This document shows positions 1 through 13,300 of a stretch of DNA of 64,000 nt, piece after piece. The DNA comes from Balanoglossus misakiensis (taxonomy: Eukaryota > Hemichordata). The notes below the pieces were generated by a model that had not been told where the DNA came from, searched no databases, and worked only from the letters and a program-made list of their open reading frames with translations. The number at the start of each line of letters is the position of its first letter. Position 1 is the stretch's first letter. The DNA lies in NCBI GenBank assembly GCA_040954595.2, contig CM082587.2, positions 2,294,001 through 2,358,000 of the forward strand, given 5' to 3'. Made by a program: the position numbers and the translations under genes.

Positions 1-3000
1 GAGAAAAACAGGAAGTCTGACAGCTCGATCGTAACCCGCGTCGTTTCCTGATACACGAGTCGCTTTAGGAATTATATGTCCATCTTCCAAGAAAGACGTT
101 TTGAAAGTGATTTCCCCATTAAAGACTTAGACAAGTGCTGTGAAAAGCTGACAATTGTGTGAATCACATAGGGACTGTGTGAATGGCTAACTCCCATACT
201 GTACATTTCAGGGTAACGTAGGTTTCGTCACAATATATTTCAGTGGATTGCAAGATATCAAGATATGCTGTACTGGGATGGTGAAACTTTTCTTCTCGAG
301 TATTCTTGAAATGAAACCATTGTAGCTTGATTGACCAACTGACCAGTCAGTCAATCAGTCAGTCAATCAATCAACTTAGACTTCATACTGTTGTTAAAAA
401 ATATTGAAATATCTGTGGAAAATATTGCAAATCAATATCTAATGCTAGTTGTTCTATGGCTTCTTTTATCCATTGTGACAGAACCATTAATTAAGTTAAA
501 ATCTAATTGTTGTTTTCTGTGTCAATACCTCTCTGGATGTTATGTTGGAAAGACTGTCATCTACCCCTCGTTGTAGGTCAATGTCATGTTCAATGGCGAA
601 GTAAGTGGGATTATTACTCAAGGTCAATATCTGAATGGCAAACTGCAGTATTCTCAAATTGACTCACAGAGTCCTTGAATAACATTTTCTGTTGGAGGTC
701 AACTGGTTTCATGGTATTGACTGTCAGAGACAATTGACTGTATGTAAGACCATGGAGTATGGTGCCCAAACTCTTAGAATTCCACTTTTATTTACATATT
801 GACTCAAGCTTGATCTTGAATTCATCAAGGACTTTCAAAAGACCAGGTTCTCTTAGAATATGCATTGTTTCTACTATATTAGCATTATAATAGAGAACAA
901 AAGATTTGTGGTGGGAATGGGAAATTAACTAGAGGCACAGTCCCCCTATCACTACAGCACCTAAGTAGCATATTCCTTTTAACATGGCCAATGATAATGC
1001 CTGAAATCATTCTGTGCAGGTACTTTATAGGAGAACGTTTCATAAACAGCTAAATGGAAGGTAAGTTCTGTGTCTAGTGCTAGTAGGTTTCTTCTACCTG
1101 CTGGGCATTGGACCCGTGCTTCATAGACATCTATGAACGGTGTCCCCACTCCGTGATCTGAGTGATGCAGATATTTGTGTTTTCAAGTGCATGATGTATG
1201 TCAACCCTGTGACACACACCACATCACACTGGCACTGTTTACTTGCATCACTGGTTCAACATCACATGATCACGGGGCTCCTTGGCACAATATCAAAATA
1301 GCCACAAATGGGGCAAAAACACTCATTTATCACAAGGAAAGTGTTGTATGTAGTAAACAAAATGTTATCACGAGGTTAAAAAAACGCCACCACTGTAGTG
1401 GCAATTTCCATGTGCAAAGTTCAACACTCGTGTCCAAGAAGAGCATGCACAGATAGTAGAAAGACCTGCATTGGGAGAAAACAAATATTTAAGTCTCATT
1501 GAATTCTTAATTACGTGTCAAGTTAATATCGAACATCAGAAATATAGCTATATGAGAATTAGACTGGTGTTTTTGTGGTGTGTAGAATTGTCCTGGTAAT
1601 TAGGTGACATAACCATGTATAGAGCCGGTCACTGAATGGCCATGAAGAAAAGGTGGGTTATTATGTTCAGGTGAATAAGGGGTCATTTGGTCATTGCCTC
1701 TGAGGTCAACAAACTTTTTATGTTTGCGAGGTTCGTTTGCTGAAGTGGGCCACATTGCTTCACGTGTCTGACGTGGTTGTCAAAAAACAATTCAGTTCAA
1801 TTTATTTTTAGATGTGGGGATCTCCAAAAGTAGCACCACTGCAAAATGTATATTTTGTACGAGGTATGGGTATTGCCAAAGAAACCAGTCATTTTGATAG
1901 TGCGTGGCGTTGCGACATATTAAGTTTTATATTTACAAAACAGATAAAAGCCAAACCCAAAGGATGTTTGCGCTGTGGTTTTTGATATCAAAGATAGGAT
2001 TTGTTGCGTCTCGACCAACTTCGACCCAGTAGGACAAGCTGCAAATAAGTACCAAACTTTCTAGAAAAAGGGTTTGGCATGTAATTTGTGTGCATAGCAT
2101 TCTGGGTATATTTCTCTTCAACCTATCAGCTACATGCTTCCCGTGTCAGCTGACCAGTTCAGAAGTTGATTAACATGATCCATAGATACATTATATTTAG
2201 CATCTGGTTGAAAATTTACTAAATTTTTACTGCAACTTGACATGAGTGCCAGATGCTTGGATCCCAAGGTACCTTTTTAAAGTCTTCAACGTAAAAAACG
2301 TGTACTGGGACATTTTTTGTTTTGCAAATTTTTTGATTTCATTCCCTCATTTTTGTCAATTGTGTCATTATCCTACCAGGTAAGATTTTAAACAATGCAT
2401 TTTTTTTGATAACTTTTTATCCACTTCTAGTTCTGTATGACTTCAACTATTTCGTGGGGAAAATAAGTTCTGTGTCTAATACTTTAATATACACAGATTT
2501 CTTTAAATGGCATTTTGGTTTGGTCATCATTTTAAAAATAAGGCAAAAATCTGTTTCACTTTGTTACTTTTTTTTCCAGTTCAGAAATCTCTGGAACGGA
2601 GTTGTTAATGTGCCTTTATAGAGCTCATATTCAGAACAATCCTGTACGATAATTCTATAAACACTTTGTAAAAATGTAAATCCTTGAATGTAGTTATTAA
2701 ATATTTGTTATAACCTTCAAAGTTTCTTTGAAATTTCCTTTATTGAGAATGCAGTGTTTCAAATAAAACATTTTCTGTGTTCCAGCATGACATGGCCTTG
2801 TTACTGTTTGTACTGCCATATCAACATTATGTAAACTGCAATGTTTGCGTCACAATTCTTCTCTACACAGTTGTCCCGTTGCTCGAAGTTTCACAGACTT
2901 ACGTACAAGTATTTACTATCAGTATATTCAACTTTTGATGAAATTTGGGTCCATCTTATTGCTCTGATATATAGATTTCTCTTCTATTTTCCTTCTTAGT

Positions 3001-3093
3001 CTTGTGAACTAGGGTATGTACAGTAATTGATAAGCCGAGTTTGTGAAAATAGTTATACCGTGACATTGATTCCAATTTTGTGTCTCGTTTCAG
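1..3093. other. non-coding flank upstream of the RING-CH gene
   Basis: No convincing coding exon is visible on either strand; open frames are short and have no recognisable domain. Around 331-375 there is a small tcaatcag-type simple repeat. At about 1701-1727 lies a sequence resembling one end of the small inverted-repeat element at 4557-4680. The stretch probably holds promoter, 5' UTR exon(s) or first-intron sequence of the RING-CH gene, because the first visible coding exon of that gene starts at a splice acceptor (AG at 3092-3093). Confidence 0.5.
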
Positions 3094-3123
3094 GAGAGAG
3101 AATGGTAGTTGAAGACACAAGCA

Positions 3124-6100
3124 ATGGTAGAAGTAACTCAGGTCAGAATGAACACATTGGAAAGTGTTAAAAGTACCCTGTCGACGTTGGTGACGTTTTT
3201 CGAAGGTCCCTCCATCATGGACCTGTGTCCATTCAACTGCTCGGGACACGGAGTGTGCGAGGAAGGTCTTTGTATCTGTGAAGTAAGTCATGGAATGCTG
3301 CGTCAACCTTAATACTCGTTTAATTTGTGTAATAATTCTGGAATCTGAAAAGGGAGCCTTGAAGATCAACATTTGCAATAAGCGTATTATACTATTATAT
3401 TGTCTTTATATTAGAAACAATTGAAATAAACTGCATTGAGGAAGGGTAACATTAGCTGTGTATATGTGAGGAATAAAAATCATTATATCAAGAATATTTG
3501 TAGAAATGTTATGTTGCTAAAATGTTTTTGTTTTTTAAATCCCAGGTGCAATATTCAGGAGGTGGTTGTGCTGAGAGTAATTTGCCGTACCATGTAGCCT
3601 TTGGTTGTATCTTTTTCTTGTTGTGTGTCGTCAGTCTTGTACAGTTGGTAAGTTGAACTCAAGAGGTTTTTTTTTCGGAATGTACCAGACATAAATGTTG
3701 ATGGAATTATCAGATAATTTGGAAAAATACCACATGTGGGGGCAGATGTATGACAACAGAGGGCATAAACATTCTGTAGATGAGAGGAATTATTTTTTTC
3801 GACATGAAAGTGCCAGTGTTTCCACACCAACAACGCTTTTCTCATCGTAAATCATGAGATAAGCTAAAACACCTGTACCATTAGTGAATTAATTACGTTC
3901 CATTTTCCTGGTTTGCCATCTGTGTTGTTGAGTTCACCCCACGTATTTTGAAATAAATGTCCCATTTATTGTTCTATACATAGCTCAGGAAGAACAACTG
4001 ATGAAAATTATTCAGAGAAGTTACTCAGAAAATGTTTTGGTGCCTTTTGTATCCTTCTGTTATGATGTTTTTCCTGTTTTCTGTACATTACAGGTGTTGT
4101 GTGTCAAGTCAGAATTTTCCAAAATGGACAAACCATCCCTCCGCAAAGCATGCCGTGTGACAACTCAAAAACTGCTTTATGTTGTAATTATCGTAGCAAC
4201 CTTTTCAAGGGGACTCTACTTTTCACTCCAGGTAAATTGAAGTGTTGTAGATACGAACAAATAAAAGAAAGAAAACAGTATTTTGATCCTGATTTGTCCA
4301 TGAGAATTGGAGGAGAGTCTACCACGAAGCCATGTTTTCTGACTATAAGAATCAAACAATAACTTCGGTTGTTGTTTTCCTTTTGGAAAGCAAGATGACA
4401 AACACGTTTTGTTTGTTTTAAAGCTACAAATAACTTGCACAATTTTGGACATGTCATGTGATTTAATCTGCGTACCAAATGATTGTACAAATATGACATA
4501 CATATATGAGCTCGAATCATCCAATCACAGGCCAGTATCGAACCAGTCTGCAGTAACGAGGTCAACAAACTATTTGCCGTATCTTGAATTTCAGGCGAAC
4601 CTGTCAATTTTACAAATTTGGAATTTTTGCTCGTGTACGCAGGTGAATTTTTAACTTGCATCAAAAGTTTGTTGACCTCGAGAAGAGACGCGCATCAGGG
4701 TAGCTGAAAAATGTGTGCCGCAATGTGTGACAGATGCATGACATCACAACCAATACACGTTTTACATTATAAATCTGTGTCTTTTTTGCTTCAGGAATAT
4801 ATTGATGATCACTGGGCGACTAGCTTACAGACTGCCTATTATCCGGTCCTCATCACTGCACTCTCTCTCATAGTGTGTTTCTGGGCCGAGGTAAGTTCTT
4901 ACGCAATCCAGACTTCCCACTTGAGTTGTTGACAAGAAATATTGCTTTATTTGTGAAAGAATTTATCTGAAGCGAGATAACATAGAGATATGACTAGAAG
5001 TAACGCCAAAATGATAGCCTTACAAGGATACAATATCGGCGGCCATGAATTTATGAATTAAAGTTGATCCAATCTGGATAGTGCAACTGAATCAAAATGA
5101 AAGGTTGGATCTGACCACACTTGTCCTTCAGATGCTGTCTTCAGTTGCAAATGGTTTTGCATTAGCCAAACCATAGTCTAGTAGAGAAAGAAAGCCCATG
5201 TACTGATAATTTTTCTCTTGTGGTAATTATAGGCATTTCACCTGGAGAAGGACACTGACTCGCCAGGATTCCTGAGCAAGTCTTTTGTGTTCTTCATTGT
5301 CTTCAACGTCTGCCTGTACCTGGTTCTGACATTCCAGTTTATAGCGGTACATTTCAGTGAACAGAAAGACTACTTGACAGACGTGTTCCTGACTGTCTAT
5401 GCCGGACTCATGATTTTACTTGTCATACTCTTCCTTGTTTATGGAGTGGAAGTCTATTTTAAGGTAAGTTGTGGAGTGTTCATGTAGGAATATCTTTCTA
5501 GAAAGGTGGCCAGTGTTGTCAACCACTGGTAGTGGTACTTCATTCATTTGACAGAACTACTGTATTAATATCCATGCTTTTGTTTCTCAGGTGAGAGGTG
5601 CGTTTGCCACTGCATCATCCACATTCAACTTAACGCAGTTACACCAGTCCAGACTTGGATTGATATCCCAGGCAATTCTACAAATCACAGCGGCATTCTT
5701 CCTTATTCTGAACGCCACCAGTGCTCTCTGGAAAGACAGGTAAGAAGACAGATTTGCAGAAATGAGTTCTTGGAAAATTTCCCAGTGATGTTCAGAGAGC
5801 ACATCAGATAAGCTTATGTAGAGTTCATTTTGCTTTTATGAGAAATATGAGTCTCAAAGACCAGTTTGTCTATTATTTTCAGAGTTCCTATTGTTGGCTG
5901 GAATTTCTACAATGTTGTATTCCGGACTGTCGAGATAGGGCTGGTGCTGTGGTTTCCGTGTGTGTTATGGAACTGGGAAAGGTAACTGTACTTTTGTGTT
6001 CTTGCATGCCAGAGTTTGATTGGGATCGGGATACTAGCACGTGGAGAATCTGGGTCAGATAAGCTGCAAACATCAGGCCACCTGTCTGACGTCCCATCCC

Positions 6101-7982
6101 AGCAGAGTCTATGGCTTTAATAGATTACCGCACCCTAAATCTAATTGTGTGACTCACTGTCATAATTGATGGCTATCACCTGGTAACCCGGTGCCATCGC
6201 TGATCAAATAGGGTGGTGATCCAATTCATATTCTTTGAATTAATAATTAGTCATGGCTTGCCGCCTTTTGTGGCATTGTTCATACATTTATATGACTTTG
6301 TTATCTGATTTTCTACAGACCAGAGAGGTTGTGGCTGTTGAATCCCAAAAGGTTATTCAGAAGAGAATCGGAAATAGAGAATGTGAGTGTAAATCAACTG
6401 TATTTAAAAAGTTGTGGTCACGAATTACAATTTTAAAAACATTTGATCATTTGAGCCAAATATCAGGGATTGATGAGAAAATCTTCCCCTGTACAATACA
6501 TTGACACTCAGATGTTTCATCTCACTGGTTTCAGTCTCCAGCAGCAGCAACAGAAAATGCATCATTGACCCGGAGAAGACAGCCATCCTATGATGCTACT
6601 GCTGCATCACCTGAACCAATAGCAGGTCAGTTTGATTGCTATAGTAACCTGTCACTTTTAAGTAGATGAACCTTACAGATGATAATGCCATAATTTGTAC
6701 AGGGACCACACACATTTACCAATGCTGTAGCATTATGTTAAAACCTTCAAGTTTACTCTGCAAGAATCTCTGTAATGTATGGCACCCTAATTAAAAACTG
6801 TAAATAGCCAAGGACAGGCAGTATATGCACTTGTAAGCTTTCTCCCCTTTTTGACATCTGTCCTGTTTGTGTGGCTGGTTGAATTTTGTGGTTTCTGTGG
6901 ATGAGGCAAATTATGCAAGTTCCTTGTCTTCTCCAAATCCAGGAAAATACGACTGCTGGATATGCTATGATCCAGATCGAACGGATGCCGGAAAATTGAT
7001 CCAGCCATGTAGTTGTAAAGGTGACGTTGCCACTGTCCATCACGACTGCCTACAGAAATGGCTCTTGGAGGTAAGGCCATATATCCCATGTACTTCCAAA
7101 CTCTCACAATTAGGCAGATAGTACACACTGCGTCTCCAACAGATCTTTGTTCCAAAAGTTTTAAGTTGTTCAGTTACTCATTCTGAATAGTTTTTGAAAT
7201 ACATTGACCTGTCATCCAACAATTAATGCCTGTTTATGACTATGATTTTTTTTGTTTCCTGCCAGTCTTTAGATAATCCAGAAAACATGCAGTGTAAAGT
7301 GTGTAAAGAAAAGGTGAGTGACAATAGTTTGTGCTTCTTGTTTGTTGGTAATTAGTTTTGAGATATCCTGTTGGGATGGAAGCCCTGACATTGCCCACAT
7401 TGATGTGTCCTTGGTGTATTTCCTTTGGTTCATATCATTCTCTCTTTGTCTGTCACAGTATCAAGTCAAAGAAGGCAAGTTTGATTTGGTGAAAGGTTTC
7501 AACACTACAAGTTTGGTGAGGACTGGTTTGACTTTGACGGTCATGTTAGGAACTCCAATTGGCGTGTATTTCATCTGTGCAACCGTCACCTATTCGACAC
7601 TGCACATCCTGAGTATAGGAGCCTGTCTCATGATTGAGTACATATGTCTACGGTAAGTGGTACCGGTAGTGGTTGGTAGTGGTTGGGGTGGCAAGATTGA
7701 ATGGGAAGTGTTGGAGATGGGGTGTGGCAAGTGTGGTGGTTCTGTGTATGTGCAGATTGTGAGGTGGTTTACATGTGTATTGATATGCTGGTAGCTTTGT
7801 TATTAAATTGGGTTGCATTTTATCTTGACAGGTGCATGGGTTTTGGTTGCGTGGATGCTTACAAACGAGCAAGAGTGTCTGCCTTGAGGATCATGGGAAA
7901 AAGTGTAGAAGCCGAGAACCAACTAAGTCATGTGACCTCAGACAACGTCACAACAGTGGAAGTCCATGCTATCAACTCATAG
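3124..7982 (+). CDS. multi-pass membrane RING-CH (MARCH-type) E3 ubiquitin ligase with EGF-like N-terminus
   Basis: Thirteen exons join in frame: 3094-3282 (start taken at ATG 3124), 3546-3647, 4094-4231, 4795-4890, 5233-5463, 5591-5739, 5883-5981, 6319-6382, 6535-6625, 6943-7070, 7266-7313, 7459-7652, 7832-7982, giving about 549 aa. Residues about 35-61 have EGF-like cysteine spacing (CPFNC...CICE...C). About seven hydrophobic spans follow (residues about 65-325), then a C4HC3 RING-CH finger (about 381-432: CWIC, PCSCKG, HHDCLQKWL, CKVCK), then two more hydrophobic spans. RING-CH ligases ubiquitinate membrane proteins from the cytosolic face. An extracellular N-terminus with seven spans would put the finger in the cytosol. 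The FWAE-containing third span recalls the THH1/TOM1/TOM3 or GPR137-like seven-span group; this is a tentative inference. The N-terminus is uncertain: an in-frame TAG lies just upstream and no clear signal peptide is seen. I know no human gene of this architecture. Confidence 0.85.
4557..4680. mobile_element. 124-bp snap-back inverted-repeat element (MITE-like) in intron 3 of the RING-CH gene
   Basis: A perfect 15-bp terminal inverted repeat, cgaggtcaacaaact at 4557-4571 and its complement at 4666-4680, bounds a 124-bp AT-rich unit. Inside is a second, looser inversion (caggcgaacctg near 4594 versus cgcaggtgaattt near 4639). It lies wholly inside the intron 4232-4794. A diverged copy of one end (gaggtcaacaaacttttta) is at 1702-1720, so the sequence is repeated at least once. 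No coding capacity. No clear target-site duplication was identified, so the transposon class is undetermined. Confidence 0.55.
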
Positions 7983-10194
7983 TGTTACATGAGGCAAAAG
8001 ACAGTACTAATAAAGGGGAGTCTATTTAAACCTCAGACCCTTGACAATTTGAGGGTTGATAATCAAAATCCTAACCAGAAAAAGTACTTTTCTTAATCAA
8101 AATAAGTAAGCAGTGGCCCATATCAGGACCAAAGATTTCTACAGTGTTTATTTAAGAAAATCAGAGTACAGACATTAAATGGTGACAGTCTGCAAATCTC
8201 TTTAGTTTTTTTTCTCCAGTATTTATCTTGGCAAACTGTATTAACATTTTAGGTCTTTTTGTGACAAATAATCAGGAAATTTATCAGAATATCGGGAAAC
8301 AGGAATACCGGTAAACATGTATCTAGATTTACAGAGTGACTTGCGTGTCCAATCGGTGTGTATTAGTTCTGTAGAAGTCACCCTTTCACCACCATGGTTT
8401 GGTCTAAATCTATTGTCTTCTGTGGTAATGTTGGACCTCTATACAGTAAAATGGGGGAGGAAGGGTTAGGAATCACTGTGCATATCCTGATGTCAAGTTC
8501 AGTAAGAGATTCTGTCCCTCCAAGGAAAACTAATTTTTAAGTGTTATGGTTTTTCTCAATGTACAGTAATCAGAATTACATGTTGTCCTACTAATTTAAA
8601 GACTTAACAGATTAATTAAAGATTTACAAGGTAGAATATTTACTGAATATGATAATTCAACTGGTTTTCCTAAGTTGTTTTGTGAACGGAATTTAATAAT
8701 TGTATTTATAACGCATCTCACTACTCAAGAGTTGTATCAGTATTCATGCATATTTACACCAACCCATGTTGTATATCTTTATTAACAGTTTTACTCAAAC
8801 TGCAGGTGAAGGTTATATACTGTTCTGTGCTTAGCTTAGCCGTTTTTGCACAAGTCCTTGCAAAGTCTCGTGTCAGTGGTCAACGCTTTTCGGGCCATGT
8901 GCACATAATGATGAAACCAATACGAAATGAAGATGTCCATTTGTGAAGTAGGACTGATTTATATTAAAAGCTGTTGACAAGGTTTGAGTTAATTTGTCAA
9001 ATAATGCTTTAATTGATTTGAACCAATTTTTTTTTGTGTTTGTAACATTCATGTATGTTTGCTTTTCTTATTATTATTTCTATTATATCACTCATTTCGA
9101 GTATTATGCATAGTAAAATGTTAGATTCAGGTTTACAGAAAAATATTGGGTTGATTTTTGCAATAGAAGTCTTTCTAATCTGTGCAATTCAGCTTCATCT
9201 AACACCATGACCCCCTAAAAATTTACTAGTACTGCCAAGTATTTTTTCATTCTAAAAATTATTTTGTGAAGATTTATCAATTTAATGTGCATTTACTTTT
9301 GCTGCCGATAAATGTGCTATTACAGGCTTAATAACCTGTCAAAGGAAAATCAAATAATTGAGCAACCCTGTCCCTTTAATGCTAGACAATGCCAGTAAAC
9401 TTGATGGCTAGTACTGATCTACGTTACATGTTTCCTACATATTCTTTGACAGCGATGTACATTTTGACAATGCAATATTTTGTTTTGTAATTTCATTAAT
9501 TTTTGTCTGTGGAGCTTTATTCATGTGGAAATTTGTATTTTAGCAATAAATCGTGGCCATGTGCTCTACAAACAATTGAAAAAAAATGCCAGATGTGACA
9601 TTGTGATATTTCCTGACCACTGAAACCCCATACCCTTGGCATTAGAACTCAGGTTGCCAACAAATTCTAATAGTATTACTATATCGCCTGTCATCGTGTG
9701 AGGGCCTATCACTGGTTGTGGCAGTTTTCCCGAGTGTATTTTCTGTGGGCGACACGGATTGGAACGGATGCCCTCTATTGGTCATTGTATTTATTGCCTT
9801 TCTTTTTATCTGGTAACAACAGTCAGCAACAAAGAAATTCGATTTGTATAAATGGTTTAGCTATACATGATAAACATAAACATTTTTCATTGTACACACC
9901 GGGCACAAGACAGTAGAATTAAAGTTTCTTCAATAAAAATGTTTTTACAATATTTAATGAAAAGTTCATACAATTCATGGTCTTAACCCTGAAATTAGTA
10001 TAAACTCCACAAACTGAGCAGGGTCAAACTTTACTATGGTCTTTACAAACTTCACAAACAAGTTTCGAAAAGTTTCTGCAAAGTCTCGTTTATTCTCAAA
10101 AGTTCTTTCTATACTCGAGAGTTTGACGAGAGTTCGATTTCCTAGCCGTAGCCTCGTTTTCGTGTTGGGATAAAATTGAGGAAATCCCTTCGCT
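7983..10194. other. 3' UTR of the RING-CH gene and intergenic spacer up to the RAPGEF1 promoter
   Basis: AT-rich sequence without a supported exon. The 3' UTR of the RING-CH gene must start at 7983. Candidate poly(A) signals AATAAA are at 9545-9550 and about 9932, but cleavage cannot be placed from sequence alone. A lone gtccctttaa terminus like those of the TTAA-ended elements elsewhere in the window is near 9369. The last about 200 bases are GC-richer and probably belong to the RAPGEF1 promoter. Confidence 0.45.
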
Positions 10195-10228
10195 CAAGAT
10201 GGCGTCCTGCATTGATAAACTTTCCTGA
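10195..10228 (+). promoter_or_regulatory. YY1-like site and nine-codon upstream ORF ahead of RAPGEF1
   Basis: caagatggcgt at 10195-10205 matches the YY1 consensus found near many metazoan start sites. Its ATG (10199) opens an upstream ORF of nine codons ending in TGA at 10226-10228, about 112 bases before the RAPGEF1 start at 10341. If the transcript begins upstream of 10199 this uORF would be in the leader; if YY1 marks the start of transcription it might be partly outside. Both readings are inferences from sequence. Confidence 0.45.
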
Positions 10229-10340
10229 GCGTCGATCGTGAAAAAATACACGCAACCTTACTCCGTGTGGATAAAGAAATACGTCTGAGATGACGTCTGT
10301 TGGATTTCAAAGTACAGTCTGAACCAGTCTGCTGTTCACG

Positions 10341-13300
10341 ATGTCGAATAAAAGCGGAGGTAAGCAATGTTTTGTTCTCGATCGCTGCCCTTCCCATATT
10401 CTAGAGTACACTGTACAGAGAAGCTTGCCGATCGATCGCGTCTGCTGTGTTGACAACATTGACAGCGACGATTGCACTTTCCCCTGCAGAGGCCCGTCGT
10501 GTGTTTTTCTCGCCTATTTTCTTTTTTCACAGTCGATGGAACTTCAGAAACAAATCCGATCTCTGCGTTTTTCGATCACCTACATACACATTTTCCAAAG
10601 TGTCTGCAGACTGGCCAAGAAGATTTCGCTTCCGCATATTGGCCTCACAGGTCACGAACAAATGACAATAAAAGTTTTACAAGGGGCGCAAGCGCTTACA
10701 TTCATCGTCAATTTTCGTTTTCTCTTTACGTGATCTAACGAGCCGCAAGAATGTGATCACCGGGTCGGCGATCGTCCAGTCCCACGCTCCATTGACACGA
10801 AGCAGAAGGTCCTGTGGCCATGCTGCGTTTCATTACGATTTGATCCAAGACGGAAATGACCGTCGCCTCCCCCACACTAGTACACTGACGTAGTTTTAAA
10901 AGCGCTACCGGTTTGAATACAGGCATTGTACCAGCACACGTCGGGGGACTTTGATGTGTCTTTTGGACACCTCCACTTTTACATCGATTGAACTGCACGG
11001 TCACTTGATGACTTCACCTGTGTAGTGGTCGTGCTGTGAAACGAACATAGTGCCGCGTTCTCCGGTTACCCACAGCAACAGCAGATCGCATTTACGAGTC
11101 AGCGCGATATTGAGTGAAAAATGGCACCCTTTATTCCAAAACATGAAAAATTTCTTCCTTCTTCAAAGAGTGTACAGTGAAGCACCCTGCACAGTTAGCT
11201 TCTATCAGAAGGGGCGAGCATGTACACATCACAATAGTACACATTCAGAACACAAGGTCATTATCAAGAACATCCTATCAATTTATCATGAAGTAAATTA
11301 AAAATGCACAAGTCTGAAATCAACTGGAAATATGGAATTGAAAACACACACACTCTAGACTTACATGTACAATGTAGAAACCAGTTATGTTAGATGCAGA
11401 GTAATTTGGTAATGTACACATAGTCTGTCAGAACACATGTCACTTACAGTTATGTAATATAATTATTATGATCAATAAATAATACGTTGGTCAGTAAGTC
11501 ATTTGATCTCACAAAATGTCAGAAAAAATTGTTGCAATTGAATAGAGTTTTAATATATTAAAGTGAAATTATTTAATCCAATTTAATCCAAGGGAGAAAA
11601 TGAATGGATGATCTTTCTGAAAAATCAATGAGGCCCTTTTTGTTTATTCCCCCCCCCCCCCAGAAATTTCTGATCTTTTTAACAAGCCACCCATGTGTGC
11701 AATAGAAATTTTACGTCCAGTGTATTGAATAAAACATGATAAAAACTGATTTCTGACAAGTGAGAAGATAAAAAAAGTCTGAGTGTCACAAAAAGTGACC
11801 GGTTTCATTGAAGCTTCATAACTGACTTCAGTCATTCATATTTTATATTTCCCGTGAGCTATATCATTTTACAGTGGTATTTGAATGAGCTAGTCAGAAC
11901 TAAAACATTATATTACCAATTAAGTAACCCTTTCAGACCCAAATTTCTGAGGATGGCTGGCTGGCTGGTACTGCTACAAGTTTTATGCCCAAAAGAGTTT
12001 TAAAGTTATTATAGCCAAAAAATGAAAAAAAAAAAATTCTTGCATCCTAAATCATGTCAAAAGACACAGTGTATGATTTCATTTTGCTCTGTGAAGCCGA
12101 CCTTCTGTGAGAAGAGTTATGGAAGAGGATTATGTTTAGAAGCAGCTATGGAAGCTCGTCGCATTCCTTTCTAATATTACACACTGGCCGATGCTGTTGA
12201 ATTTCAAAGCTGCTCCTCAAAATACATACCAGTAATCCACTCCTGATGACTAATCCTTTGAAGGGACGCTAATCCAACATGGCGGAGCTTTGTGGCCTTT
12301 CTATGTGGTTTAAAATAAACAACCCGCTTCATTTCATCTATGCATATGTAATTCTAAGATCCGGAAAGAATGGATACTGTACATGTGCACCTTTGACTTG
12401 TTTTACTGTTTTTTCAGGGTCTTCTGTCAGTACAGCATATTCTCTTCGGTGTGACTGGAATGACAAAATCAGAAATTTGACCATTTTATTGACTTGGCAG
12501 TGATATTTACACATTCAGTTGTACATTTTAATAGTAATTTTGAATTTAATGACAGAGTGAAATTGCATATGCTAATCAGATAATGATGCCGGCATACATG
12601 CAAAAATTTTGACCATCTGTCTTAGGAAAGGTTAGTCAAACTTTGCTGAGCAGCTCATTTACATTTATGATGTCGGCGGTCAGGGACTGGCGGTGTCATT
12701 GACTTGTTTGATTCAGAGATCTTAATTCTATATTGTGCTTCGCAAAGCAAAATCATTGAAATCTGCATTTCCAAGGACGGAGTTAACAATCCCCTGCAAC
12801 TTTGAATCCTCCAATAATCCCTTTAATGTCACAGAATTGAAGTCGCATTTTGCATTTATGTGCTGTATTACCAGTTCTGGATAATGTGGTGGTAATTGTG
12901 TCCCCTTTAGAAGAAGATGGCCTCTCAACTGTCCGTATGGCTGTCAGTGACACAGTTCATGGATTACTGGTGTGCATGGAATCTGTTTAATCTCCCAGTG
13001 GTATGTTGATATTAAACTCATAATAAAATGTATTGTAACAAACCCCAACAACTCCTCGTCTCTTTACAAGAAATAACTCATTTGTCTAGAATACTTTTAG
13101 ACCCTCTCTGATGATCATAAGTTTGAGGTTAAAACCGGGAAACAGAATATGCGATTAGGACTTGCTAAAGATATGTTTAAACATTCTGAACTGGTCTGCG
13201 TCTATAAAAACTACTAAAAGTCTACATAGCACTGAGGTCACAAACTTTGGATTTAAACACCCAACAAAATTTGACCCCACAGTGTCACCCAGCAGGGTGA

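Noticed and set aside
11649-11660. poly-C run, plus (gat)n at 21941 and (ca)n at 23441
   Set aside because: Ordinary microsatellites; the poly-C may also be assembly noise.
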